64,000 nt of DNA, taken from Escallonia rubra (taxonomy: Eukaryota > Streptophyta > Magnoliopsida > Escalloniales > Escalloniaceae). Location: NCBI GenBank assembly GCA_033065855.1, contig JAVXUO010001186.1, positions 372,001 to 436,000 of the forward strand, written 5' to 3'. The notes below the pieces were generated by a model, which was not told the DNA's origin, did not search any database, and saw only the letters and a list, made by a program, of their open reading frames with translations. This document shows, one piece after another, positions 25,431-36,163 of the stretch (positions are counted from its first letter, which is position 1; each line of letters begins with the position of its first letter). Position numbers and translations under genes: made by a program.

Positions 25431-26126
25431 AAGAGAAGGACATGCAGCAGGTACTCTTTTCTTTGATGCATCGTAGTGATTCTCTTGCATTAATTTGAAT
25501 GAAATTGTTAAAAAGGAAGGGGGAAACCTGCTGTAATGGGGCTGCCAAAGGGCAGCAGCTATGTGAGGTTCTGTGGTGTTTTTGTGTGTGTAAAAGTGTA
25601 AAAGGAAGGGAGAACTGTTGTGTAGTGTGTTTTGTGTGCGATTGAGGAAAAAGAGGGAAAAGGAAGGGCTGCCGAGTGGGCAGCTGTGTTGGGGGCATTG
25701 TGCGTCAGTTATTGTGATGTTTAGATGGATGTAAAGGAGGAAAATAGGAGAGGGAGAGGCTGCCAAGGGCAGCCATGGTAGGGTGGTGCAATTGGATTGT
25801 ACAATTTGGTTTGTTTGGTTGGTGTTACTTTTAGGTTAAAGTCATTGACCGTCTATTGAAAAAAATGAAACCTTCTTTCTTGGCTAATTAGTTTTGGTGT
25901 GTTCTGGGGCTGAACACATGGGCAATTTACATGTCAAATTTATCTGTGCATTAATTGAGATAAACAGCTAAGCTTAGAAGATTACCAAGTTTGTTGTGTC
26001 TGTTTGCTGATAGATAGTGTATTTATATGGTGGTGGAACAGTTTTTCTAGTATGAGACAGTTAATTTTTCATTAATACTGCACGAAATACATCCTTTAAC
26101 ATGCCTTTACTCGCTTTGATACAGGC
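25431..26126 (+). other. Intron-like region of the second CACTA gene
   Basis: Noncoding stretch between two exon blocks. It holds three short inverted words of the kind GGGCTGCC...GGGCAGC at about 25537, 25665 and 25750, spaced about 100 bases apart in GA/GT-rich sequence. I recognise no gene in it. Confidence 0.5.
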
Positions 26127-26469
26127 CGAAGTTAGCGCGATTGATGGTAGTGAGAATGGCAATGATGAAACATTCGACGAGCTATGTGGATGATTGTCTT
26201 ATGTGACCAGATTTGACGTTATGTTTGTTGGGATTTTTGTTCATTTTCGTAACCAAGCAACTGATTGATTTAGATGTATTATTGTTCACTTTTGGTGATA
26301 TTTAACAAATGTTGAATATTTGTTATCTTTAGTTCATTATCGGATGTTGACGTTGGATTATTTAATGATGGATTATTATTGTCAATAGTTGTTGCATTAA
26401 TTAAGAATAGTATAATCTATTTATGCATATTTAATGATTTTTATTTTCAAAATTTTTAGCTCTTAAATA

Positions 26470-26967
26470 TGATTTTTGCGACGGAATTAGCGACGGAAAA
26501 AATCAATTAGCACCTAGAAATATGATTTTTGAGACAGAATTAGCGACGGAATATTTCCCTTTAGCGACGGAATAATTCTCCTTTAGCGACAGAAAATATA
26601 AGCTCCAATATATGGTTTTGCGACGGAATTGGCGACGGAATATCCGTCGCTAATGATTTTTTTTAAAAAAAAAAATTTAATTATATTTTAAGTATATTTA
26701 TTTATTTTTAAAAAAGCTAAATTTTCTGAAAAATTGCAAAATAGTTTTAGCGACGGAAATTCCGTCGCTAAAGGATGACCAATTCCGTCGCTAAAGACTA
26801 AGGCATCACTGATGGAACACAAATTCCGTCGATAAAACCTTTAGCGACGAGGGTTTAGGCGACGGAACTTTACCGACGGAATTTCCGTCGCTAAAGGCTT
26901 TAGCGACGGAATTTGCATATTTAGCGACAGAAAAATTCCGTCGCTAAAGGTTAATTTTCTTGTAGTG
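26470..26967 (+). repeat. CACTA right sub-terminal repeats and TIR
   Basis: At least a dozen TTAGCGACGGAAT / ATTCCGTCGCTAA words in both orientations, ending in AATTTTCTTGTAGTG. Local inverted pairs would form hairpins. Confidence 0.93.
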
Positions 26968-27504
26968 ATTCTGATATCAAATGCATATCTCCGTGTTTGA
27001 CAATAGCTACAAGCAAATCGAAAGAGTACTCACGAACACCGGTTATCGAAATTAGGGTTCGGATAAAAGTTCTTACCGATGGTTCAGATAGGAACCCTTA
27101 CCTGGATCTGAAGTTAAGCTATCTAACCAGAAAGTTGTTGCTTTAACCTAAATAGAACAATCCATTTAAAAGAATACAGTCTATACTACAATATTATGAA
27201 TTCAGTACTGACTCACGCATACTCCCAGAATGGCCCCCTCACCGAGTATGTAAAATTACCAAAAACATCCTTCTCCTGCTTAAATAACCAAAACCGCCTT
27301 TCCACAACTAGAATCACTAAGATATCCTTACAGTGTGTGAATTTACGCAAAAAAAACCTTTTATAGGTAAAATTACCAAAATATTCCCCTCTAGATGGCA
27401 AATTATCAATTACCCCCTAGGAATTTCCGGCAACGAAAAAATAATAAAAACACATCAAAACACTATTTTAAGCATCTACTAAATCATTTTTGAGCTAAAA
27501 AGTA

Positions 27505-28681
27505 GGGTAAATTACACACGGCACCCCTGAGGTTTACCCTCAATTACCCACGGCTTGGTCTAAGAATTTTCGTTACACTAAGCCCCTTGTAGTTTGTCAT
27601 TTTATTACATAAGACCCATTTCCGTTAGGGCACCGTGAGAAAAAAATAGGGCAACATTGGTTTATTACGATATACCGAAAATACCCTTATGTGTTCCTCT
27701 TCCCTCTCACCAGAAAAAGCCAAGTTATCGCCGCCACTTCTGCCCGCCATCACTGGCGACGCTGCATCACGGAGAGAGCAGGGGAAGGGAGAACACGCTG
27801 CATCACGGATGCCTCTCTCTCTCTCACTGGATGACGGCGACTCATCATTCGGCGTCTCGTCGCGGCCGAAGGAGTCGATCACCACCGCGAACCCATCGTT
27901 CGACGACGGCGACGTCGCCACCAAGGACATCCACATGACCTCACCTCTCTCTCCATCCACATCTTCCTGATTGAATTGATCTACACCTCACTTGTGTGAG
28001 AGATTCATCAGGAAATTAAGAAACCCTATTTTTTATGCAATCTCCTCACAAATCAATTCCCAAAGTACACGACCTAAGCAAAATACCAAGATTCATCGGG
28101 AAGGCACCGTTTATAGAGTCGAATCCAGAACTCGTTGGATGACGGCGGCTCCTCGTTCGGCGTCTCGTCGCTGTCGGAGGATTCAATTGTCGCCTGGATA
28201 ACAACGGCATCTCGTCGCGACCGGAGGAGTCGATCGTCGCCGCAAACCCGTCGTTCGATCGGCGACGGCGGCGCCACCACTAAAGACATCCACATCGATC
28301 CCCTCACCTCCCTCTCCATCCGCATCTTCCTCCCAAACACCTGCCTCGGCTTTGATCTCAAATCTAAAGCCGCTAGGGGTTAGGGCAGGGACGAAAGGAT
28401 CAAATCCGAATTTCGGATCCATTCCGAAAGATCAGAGCTCCAGCCTCCACCTTTCCTTGGCATTAATTTGATCCATGTGTGTGTGTGTGTGTGAGAGAGA
28501 GAGTGTGTGTGTGTGTGTGGGTAAATTGACTTGTTTGTTGGGGGTATGACCGTCCTTTCATTAATTTTGTTAACTCTGTTAACGGAAAAATAAAAATATG
28601 TAGCTTATTGTAATTTTCAAAAGATAAGAGGGTCCGTGTGTAATTTAGGGTAAACCTCAAGGGTCCGTGAGTAATTAACCC
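27505..28681. mobile_element. Pack-MULE (Mutator-like element carrying host gene pieces)
   Basis: Terminal inverted repeats of about 55 bp (GGGTAAATTACACACGG at the left; GGGTTAATTACTCACGG on the other strand at the right, both continuing into CTTGAGGTTTACCC-like sequence). They are bounded by a perfect 9-bp target duplication TAAAAAGTA (27496-27504 and 28682-28690), diagnostic of the Mutator superfamily. The interior has no transposase but a GC-rich gene-like block, much richer in GC than the surrounding LTR. It is inserted in the long LTR 26982-30317. Confidence 0.93.
27824..28375 (+). pseudogene. Captured carboxylesterase (CXE16-like) N-terminal fragments
   Basis: The block 28131-28375 reads SSFGVSSLSEDSIVA, then SSRPEESIVAANPSF in another frame, then TTKDIHIDPLTSLSIRIFLP and NTCLGFDLKSKA. 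Plant carboxylesterases of the CXE11/CXE16 type (alpha/beta hydrolases related to GID1) have SFGVSTR..ESVAAANPSF..GVATKDIHIDPLTSLSVRIFLP near the N terminus. A second copy at 27824-27950 reads SSFGVSSRPKESITTANPSF then VATKDIHMTS. So the element holds two copies of the same exon region, the downstream one with an extra internal repeat. The catalytic part (HGGGW, GxSxG) is absent, so no enzyme can be made. The parent assignment rests on remembered family sequence. Confidence 0.65.
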
Positions 28682-29689
28682 TAAAAAGTATTGTAAGGAA
28701 TTTTTGTCCGAAAATCCCGAATTGGTGTCCGAATCGTGCTCTCAGAAGCCGGTTTCGCTAAAACTACATATCAGCCTCGAAATGGCACCAAATTTTAGAT
28801 AATGAAACATCTTAGTAATATAATATTTTCATAAAATTTTTAGATTAAAAAAACTTGGTTTCCTATGTCAAATAATTCAGGAATTTCTTTTAATCGGTAA
28901 CCTAATTTAGCGTCCTTCGCGGACACAAAAAAATCCCAAATATTTCAACAGTGTGTGTCTCGTAGTGATAACAGGGGTCACTTTACATCCCTTCGTCAAA
29001 ATCAACTCAGAAATGGCCTTTAAAAATAGTTTAGTAAACCGTTGTAATAATAAAGCGTTACGTAGTATTCGATCGAGTGCTATGTGACTAATAGTGCTAA
29101 AAATAGCAAAACGACATTTATAACTCTTGAAACATAGAAAACACACTACGTTAGCTACATACAATTACCGTAAAAGTTTCAAAATTTAATAACTTAAATT
29201 ACTATTTTAAAATAAACCAAACCCCTTGTTGGATAAAATCATTTAGGATGCTTTGCAAGCTCAGAAAAATTCCAGGTCGTAAATCTCATAAAACTAGTAG
29301 GGGTTACTGTTTTGCACTTTGTCCAAAACAATTTCTAAACATTTTTTTAAAATTTGGAAAGTCAGTGTTGGAATAAAATGATCTTCAGTGACACTTTTAA
29401 GTTCAAAAATTAAACCCAGCTTGGCTACTGCTCGTCCACTGTTCATCATCCCTGTCGGCAGCCCCCCCTTTCCAGTTAAACACACACACAAGCCCACTTT
29501 CAATAATCCACTTCTCCCCTTCCCTTTTCCCACAAACACATATACACACACTAACACACACAAAAACTAACTCTAACACGCATACATACACAAATTACAC
29601 ACACATATACACTGTCGAAACACACATTAAAACACACAAAAAGTATTCCCACTAAAAGGAAAAAGATTACCTTTGTGAACTTTTCTCCA

Positions 29690-30005
29690 AATTTCCCATC
29701 CTCTCTCTTCTTCCTTTTTTCTTCTTTGGTTTTTCTTCTTTCTTTTCTCGTCAACCCAGAACTTCTCTCTGTTAATTTTTTTATTCTTTCTCTTCTTTCC
29801 TTTTCTCTTCTTCTTTTCCCTCCTTTCTTTTCTTTCTTCCTTCTCTTCTCTTCTCTTTTTCTTCATTCCCCAAGCTTTCCTGTTTTCCCCTCTGTTTTCT
29901 TTCCTTCTTTCCCTGTTCTATTTTCTGTTTCTGTTCTTTCCATTTTCTTTGGTTTTTTTTCTGTTTCTTTCTTGCTTTCTTTTTTATTTTTCTTTTGTTT
30001 AATTT
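29690..30005 (+). repeat. Pyrimidine-rich tract
   Basis: About 315 bases almost entirely T and C (CTTCTTTTC-type words), part of the minus-orientation LTR and next to a CA-rich tract at 29480-29640. Open frames here are composition artefacts. Confidence 0.85.
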
Positions 30006-30431
30006 TCCTTTTTAAAATCTTCTCTTAGTTTAATAATTAAATTAACTTAGTCAGCATAAAAGCCAAGTAGGTGGTGGCATTCTACTCTAAAATTTTACAC
30101 CTAGCATGTTTTTTTTAAAAATTGCAAAATAACCCCCAAAATTTCCTATATTTAGAAAATGACCCCAAAAGTTTTCAAAATTACATTTTTGCCCCAAAAT
30201 CATTTTAGCTTTTAATTCTCTACTAATCTCTGAGCATTGCTCAAAATTATTACCCATTAATTTAATCTGGGTCTCAGATAATTATTTTAAACCGCTCGAA
30301 AACTGTAGAATATTACAAAAGTAGGATGTGAAGTCTAGTTAAAAAAAACATATAATTGGCTAGTGTTTGAAAGGGGGAAAAATGAAGTGGGGAAAATGTG
30401 CCGATTATTGGATGGAAGCCCGCTTTCCATT

Positions 30432-30562
30432 TTAATCAAGATGAATATCTTAATAATACTAAGTGCAAATCATATCATATCGTGATGGAAGACTCTTATC
30501 TTCAACGTGGTGACACGGTAATTTAAGCACTTCCTATTATTAAGATATTCATCTTGATCAAA
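30432..30562. repeat. Fold-back element, 35-bp arms
   Basis: Arms 30432-30466 and 30528-30562 are inverted repeats (32 of 35 match; core ATCAAGATGAATATCTTAAT) around a 61-base loop. This suits a small MITE or a miRNA-like hairpin. No target duplication is obvious. Confidence 0.85.
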
Positions 30563-31176
30563 GGTTATTGCATAACCCACTAAAATGAGACGTGGTTCCT
30601 GTTATGTAGCCCTGCACTCTGTGTGTTTCACTGCATCTTTTTCCTTTACCTTGCTATGAATTTCTCTAAGATGGATTAATACGTAAAATGCTGAGTTTAG
30701 TCATTGTTTCTATCCTAACTTGACTAGTTCAACCATATTTTTTACGATATAATTTTTCTTCAAGTTGAATTACATGGTTATTGTGTTTAGCTAAGTCTTT
30801 GGAGCTTTCAAAAAAGTCAAAAGAACAAAATATTAATAGAATGACTTGAGTAATTTTTTTAGTAGTGTGACTAAATTAAGTCGAATAATCAAAGAATAGA
30901 AATTCTTAAACTGAGGGTTGGCCAACTTGCAATAACCATGTCGAAACACCAACAGACAAACTGTGCACACCACAACGCAAACCTCCTACCATCCACCCAC
31001 CCAGCCCCCATCGTAGACCCCTTTGACGACCGCACAACCACCCGGCCACACCCATGGACGCGAGAATACACGCAGACAACCCCACCTCCTACAACCCCAA
31101 CATGCTGCTCCCCTCCCCCGCCACACCCCTTACCACCCGTTGCACCATCAGACAACCCTCAACCCATTCAATATTG
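30563..31176. other. No gene recognised
   Basis: AT-rich sequence, then from about 30940 a CA/CCA-rich block (CCACCCACCCAGCCCCCATC) that continues after the hAT insertion at 32126. Frames in it are low complexity. Confidence 0.4.
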
Positions 31177-31184
31177 TCGCTAGC

Positions 31185-32117
31185 CAGTGGCGGAGCTGAT
31201 GGGAGGCACCGGTGGGCAGGTGCCCTTTCAAAAAATTTCCTTCTTATGTGGTATATTTTACCCACAATGATAAAAGTGCTCACCTAAAAATTCTAAAATT
31301 ACTTAAATGAAATATTTTTTTAATCATTTTACATGTTAAAGTATCTAAAAATTTTAGCGAAAGTTAAAAGAAATGTCCTTTTAGTCATTTCAAAAGCTAA
31401 ACTTATACAAATAAACAAAAAAAAAAAGACAAAGTTCAAACTCCGAATAAGTAAACACATAAAGTCAAAGTATTTAACCCCACAGTTTAGACTTTACAAG
31501 ACGACAGAGTACACCGCATTTGGACTCTGACTGCTACATCGCATTCTCTACCTCTGGCCTCTCTTGTTTTCTTCTCTCCCTCCTCCAGCCGGTCTACACG
31601 TCGCGTAAGATCCAATAAAGTCAAGCCCCGTCTGGTGGCTTTGGGGTAAAAAATGCTTCCCTCGATTGGTATTGTAACAGAAGGAGGTTTTTTATCTTGT
31701 TTTTGAGATGCCTGAATCAAGCTGAACTGCTGCTCGTTGGCCTATGGCAATTTCACGGTGCACTCTTTGTTTGTATTTTAACATCGGAAGGTCATGGCAG
31801 CAATTTTCACGGTGAGATCCATGTTTGGAACTTATAATTTACATGTCTAACTCTAGTAGCAATTGAGCCTTTAACACCCAAATAATTCTTTGTTGAGCTT
31901 CTACTTGAGTCATCTAGACAGAACCAATGGAATTCAAATTTCACAATTCCATTAGTTTGAAAGCGGACTTAATTCCATGAAAAATTAACTTTTGTTGATG
32001 TAAAAGCATGGACAAGCTTATTGGGACATGAGTTTTGGGAATATTTTTCTCGCCGAATCTTTAAAAAAAAAAAGTTTCAAGTGCCCACCTTGCTCAATTT
32101 TTCTGGCTCCGCCATTG
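31185..32117. mobile_element. Non-autonomous hAT element, 933 bp
   Basis: Ends CAGTGGCGGAGC (left) and GGCTCCGCCATTG (right) form a short hAT-type terminal inverted repeat. A perfect 8-bp target duplication TCGCTAGC flanks it (31177-31184 and 32118-32125), as the superfamily requires. The 933-bp interior is AT-rich with no transposase. Confidence 0.93.
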
Positions 32118-32125
32118 TCGCTAGC

Positions 32126-32827
32126 AACAACCCCCACCCCCTACCACCTACCTAGGCATGCACACCAAATAACACGTACACGCGCAGTTGCAAAAACGTA
32201 CACCAGCAGTTGCAAAACACACACACACAGCCCCTATCCAACCCTCCTCCCCTCTCCTCGTTCTGTCTAAACACTTTACCCACCGCATAACCCGAGTCCC
32301 TAACCACCACCTACCCACCACAAACAAGACTCACTCCCACACTCCACCTTTACCACCCCACTACCGCACACACCCTCCAGCGGACAGACACACCAAACGC
32401 AGAAACATGACACAGACCCACATACACACAAACACAAAAATAGTCACAAAATGAACATTTTATGTCTGAATGAAAAAGAAATGTTTCAGACACTTATTTG
32501 CAGTGAAGAATTTCTATGTTTTTCATTTTTCTTTGAGGATGGAAGATGCCATTTTTCAGATGTTAATGTGCATAAAACTGTGATATGTTCAGGGGTATTA
32601 GCCTATTAGCCCATTAAACATGCCAATAAACTCATCAGCACCATCACTGTCGTCTTTATTGCCGTTGCACTACAACACCTTCACAAAGCCACCAGTTACA
32701 ACAATTATCAGTACCACCGCCCCTTGATTGCAACACCATCGTTATTACAACACGTTGCCACCACCACCATCCCAGTTACCATTTCTACCACCCAGTTATA
32801 TCACCACCACTACTAACATTGCAGTGG
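32126..32827. other. CA-rich low-complexity sequence, no gene
   Basis: 32126-32440 continues the CA-rich block split by the hAT element. 32640-32815 is a run of CAC/ACC-type trinucleotide repeats. These blocks look like LTR-family sequence, but I could not set limits. Confidence 0.4.
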
Positions 32828-35020
32828 GAAGAGAGAGCATCCATTGGGTAAGATTTCTTATCAAATATTTTGTGTATAAATTGGTGGGTATTGTGGATTT
32901 AATGTGTATATGTTTTTCCTTCACTGTGTGCGCGGGCGCGCGCAGTAGGTGTGGTGTGTGTTGCTATCGGTTGTGTGTGAGTGTGTGAGCGTATATATGT
33001 TGTGTTGTGTGTGTCCTACTGTGTGTATTTGAGTGTAAATGATGGGTGTAAATATGTGTAAGTTTGTGTTACTGTGTGAGAGCGGGTGGGGGAGAGAAAT
33101 GTTTGTGTTTCGGAAGGGGTAGACTGCTGGGTTTTGGTAAGGAAGAAGGTGCTGAGGAGAGATGTAACACCCCAAAATTTTCGGAGCGTTAACCAATCAA
33201 TCGATCAAATCCTCAATTATCTAATCAATTCAATACCACTAAGGATAACCCAATAACATCCATATCAGAACTCTACAATAACTCAATTGTCTCAGTAAAC
33301 CGTTCTCATCACAAAACAAATGTAAAGTACCTAATTTATTAAGTTACACATTGGTTCCCTCGCAGGGGCTTAAGTAAAAAATAATGAAAACATTAAGCTA
33401 TTCCGTAATCAAGCTCATTTGTTCCGGAATCTTACTGACGATTACTTCCTGCAGAAGGGAACTGAAAAATGGAGTGAGCTTTCGAGAGCTCAGTAAGGTC
33501 GCTTAAAATTCAGTAGAGGATACAAACGATTTGGAGAATTTATTTCAATGGCAATATGGGAAGAGATTAATCTCAATCCCTCAAATCAGAAATCAATAGA
33601 AACATTTTCGATTACACTGAAACAATGAAGATGATATTGAACATGAGTACATGCAAAGCCACACAGGTAGTGCAGGGTAACACTTAGCAAAGCCACACAG
33701 GCAGTGCTCACTAACAAGATGGTTACATATGCATATGTTCACTAGCTATACCATTAAGGTACTTTTCCCGCAATAACAAACCATCCTTATATCACCCCAA
33801 TACAGACCATCCTTATAACGCCTCAATACACTATCTCATGTCAATATTCAGTATGCAAAAATCGATAATACAATGATTAAATAGATGCACAACGAGAATA
33901 AATATATAGCATCGAATAGAATTTTCAATAAACGTGTCAGGCTCAAAACAGGGTATTAATGACAATCAATGCAATTTCATAACAATTATATCCGAGTCCA
34001 ATGAAACTTCAATAACAATTTGGAAAGACATTTACGATATCAAATAGATGAAATAGGGTTTCCGAAGAAATCCCTTACCTCGATCCAAATGAGTTGAAGT
34101 TAAAACGCTCTCGATCAAATCCTCGGAATTAACCTAAGTTAACAAATCACTTATCAGAACACTATCCATACTAATATATTATAAACCTAATATAACTATC
34201 CCCAGCGTAACCCATATCTCTACCCAGAACAATGAAATTCGAAGCGGGTTCCACACACGGCCAACTTATGCCGAAACTCGTCACACTCCTTGAGGCTCAG
34301 AAATACCCCATAAATGTTTTTAATATTCATTAAACATTCTTTATGGCTTAATACTGCATATGGAATAAAAATATATATTTTGAATATTTTTTAATAAAAA
34401 ATAATTTCTTTAAATATACCAAAAACCCATAAATTGCCATAATTGTTTCTAGCTGGAAATAATGAGCAAACTTTTTTATAAAAGCCTTAATATATGTATG
34501 AAAATTATAGAAATAAAAATCAGAATTTAAAAGGCATTAAAACTATTTCTTTGTTTTGCTAAATTCCATGCAATACAGAAAATGATAATAAATCAACTCC
34601 AAAAATCAGCAAATTTATACTGAGTCTTTCTTATACTATAAAAATATTACTCTAATTTTTTTAGAACATTTTCATGAGTTTAAAGGCTTAAAAGAATGCT
34701 ATAAGTCTAAACTTGCAGAAAATATAACAAATACATACGTTATCGGAAAAATATGAAATTTTAACAGAAATTCTAGTATTACCCAACAACTATTCTTGTA
34801 AAGTTTCAACATTTTAAGATAATTGAACAATGCCCAACATCCACGTGGTACAATTGTGCCTAAACCATTTTTCCGTTAGCCCACTCTTCCTTGCATTTTC
34901 CTCTTCCTTTCATTTCAGTTTCACTTCCACTCACCTTCACATGCAACCTGTGTGGATATACTATTTTCACCACGTACACGCACCCTTTTCCATCACCAAC
35001 TCACCGCACATAACACTCCT

Positions 35021-35083
<63 letters not shown>

Positions 35084-36163
35084 GGGGCGGAACTACATAT
35101 GTACGAGGGGGGGCTAATGCACCCCCTCAGATTTTGAAATATATATATTATATATAGTGTTTTTTTTTTTTCATTCGCGACTTTCCCTTTCTCTCTCTCT
35201 CTCTCTCATTTTCTCGGCTCTCACTCAGTCAACTCTCACCGGAGTCACCGCTCACCGGCAGGGGCTCACGGAACGGCGCCTCTCACTCTCTCCGTCACCG
35301 CAGCACCGCCCACGGCCACCGGTCATCGGCTCATCGGTAACGCCGGTCGCCGTCAAGTCAAGGTCTCAACGTCTGCCGCCCCTACTCTCACGGAACGGAT
35401 GGCCTCACGGCGGAGGAAGTGCCTTCTCACGTCTGTCGAAGGCTTGAAGCCCTGATTCCGAAGCGCGAAGTCCTTCCCCAGTCCGGCAGTCCTCATTCTA
35501 ACTCCGGCCAGATCTAGCTTAGATCTACGAGCCGGCAGACGAACAAAGGAAGCGACGAATCTCTCCGGTCAGCTGTCACGGCGCCTGAAATAGTGAATTT
35601 CAAGCAGATCTGACTTCTGACTTCTGAGCCTCAGTCACCGGTGGTCACGGCGAAGAACCCACCGTCAGCGACATTGCGACAACAACGCAGTTCTGATTTC
35701 TGAGGACTGAGGTTAGTCTATATTTTGAACGATTTCTTTTGCTATTGAGAATTGATTATTTGATTAATAATTTTTGGTGGTTATTTGTGTATTTGATAAT
35801 ATAGATTATTAATTGATGCTTTATGGCTGTTAATCGTGCATTGAGCACTTGAGATTTGAGATTGTTGATGGAGGATGGGACCCAATTGGATTTTTATCCC
35901 ATTTGAGCATTGATTATTTGATTGATAAATTTAGGCTGTGTTAATTGTGCATTTCAAAATTGAGATTATTAATTGTTGATTATAAGTTGTTAATTGTCTA
36001 TTGAGCACTTGAGATTTGAGATTGTTGATGGATGATGGGACCCAATTGGATTGAGATGTCGGATATGTGATTTAGTTGAATGGTGGGTTTAAATTAGGTT
36101 AATTAGGTTAACGCGATAATAAAACATGACTGGAAAAGTAAAAGAATAAAATATTTGTAATTC

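Larger units (their letters stand above)
18554..26192 (+). pseudogene. Second CACTA gene (TNP1-like, plant En/Spm type), split by a copia fossil
   Basis: In CACTA elements the second gene makes a DNA-binding protein that recognises the sub-terminal repeats. The first exon begins at ATG 18554 after a 3' splice site, with a basic, Gly/Arg-rich start (MQRSCAARGRSRVV) and a Ser-rich stretch. A second block near 18782-18865 reads TRGATQGIIRKLPLGSKKRI, typical of the family. A third (18956-19083, SFIEDEVRSTIGAIFRAYEF) carries a TGA at 19051-19053 and ends at a GTAAGC splice donor. After the copia insertion the gene resumes at about 24975 ([20 protein letters not shown], then GTAAG). It continues at 25116-25430 with an acidic then helical segment, ending in heptad-like KMKEIEIAKLVEIE. 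A last exon near 26127-26192 reads AEVSAIDGSENGNDETFDEL. Exon limits are my estimates. Confidence 0.72.
10458..26967 (+). mobile_element. CACTA (En/Spm) DNA transposon, 16.5 kb with nested insertions
   Basis: The left end is CACTACAAGAAATATG (10458) and the right end is TTTTCTTGTAGTG (to 26967), a matching CACTA terminal inverted repeat. Both ends carry many TTAGCGACGGAAT-type sub-terminal repeats. The flanking triplets are ATA and ATT, so the 3-bp target duplication is imperfect. Inside are a TNP2-like transposase gene and a second, TNP1-like gene on the same strand, the usual CACTA arrangement. About 7.2 kb of the length comes from two later insertions, a solo LTR (15645-17845) and a Ty1/copia fossil (20003-24970). 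Without them the element would be about 9.3 kb, a normal autonomous size. Both genes carry several disabling changes, so it is probably no longer autonomous. Confidence 0.92.
26982..30317 (-). mobile_element. Long LTR (TGTAATAC family) with primer-binding site, interrupted by a Pack-MULE
   Basis: On the minus strand it starts TGTAATATTCTACAG (30317) and ends about GGAGATATGCA (26982). It is followed at once by TTTGATATCAGAAT (26968-26981), like the initiator-Met primer-binding site TGGTATCAGA. Internal blocks match the LTR at 42900-46578 and the 46584-47156 segment in inverted orientation: the TTTGGTAATTTTAC repeats, the GGTCCGGACACCGATTC-like block, and a CA-rich then pyrimidine-rich stretch (29460-30000). 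Without the 1177-bp Mutator-like insertion it is about 2.16 kb, close to the solo LTR at 15645. No coding interior is joined to it. The CACTA right end abuts its primer-binding site. Confidence 0.65.

Noticed and set aside
10458-26967. Simple empty-site insertion with perfect 3-bp duplication
   Set aside because: Flanking triplets are ATA and ATT, and the left-hand LTR does not continue on the right.
29627-30028. Long open frames on both strands
   Set aside because: They result from pyrimidine-only composition (Phe/Ser/Leu or Lys/Glu/Arg runs) and carry no domain.
34830-35137. Coding frames over the (CA)n/(AT)n tract
   Set aside because: His/Thr and Ile/Tyr runs come from the microsatellite; the region is LTR sequence.
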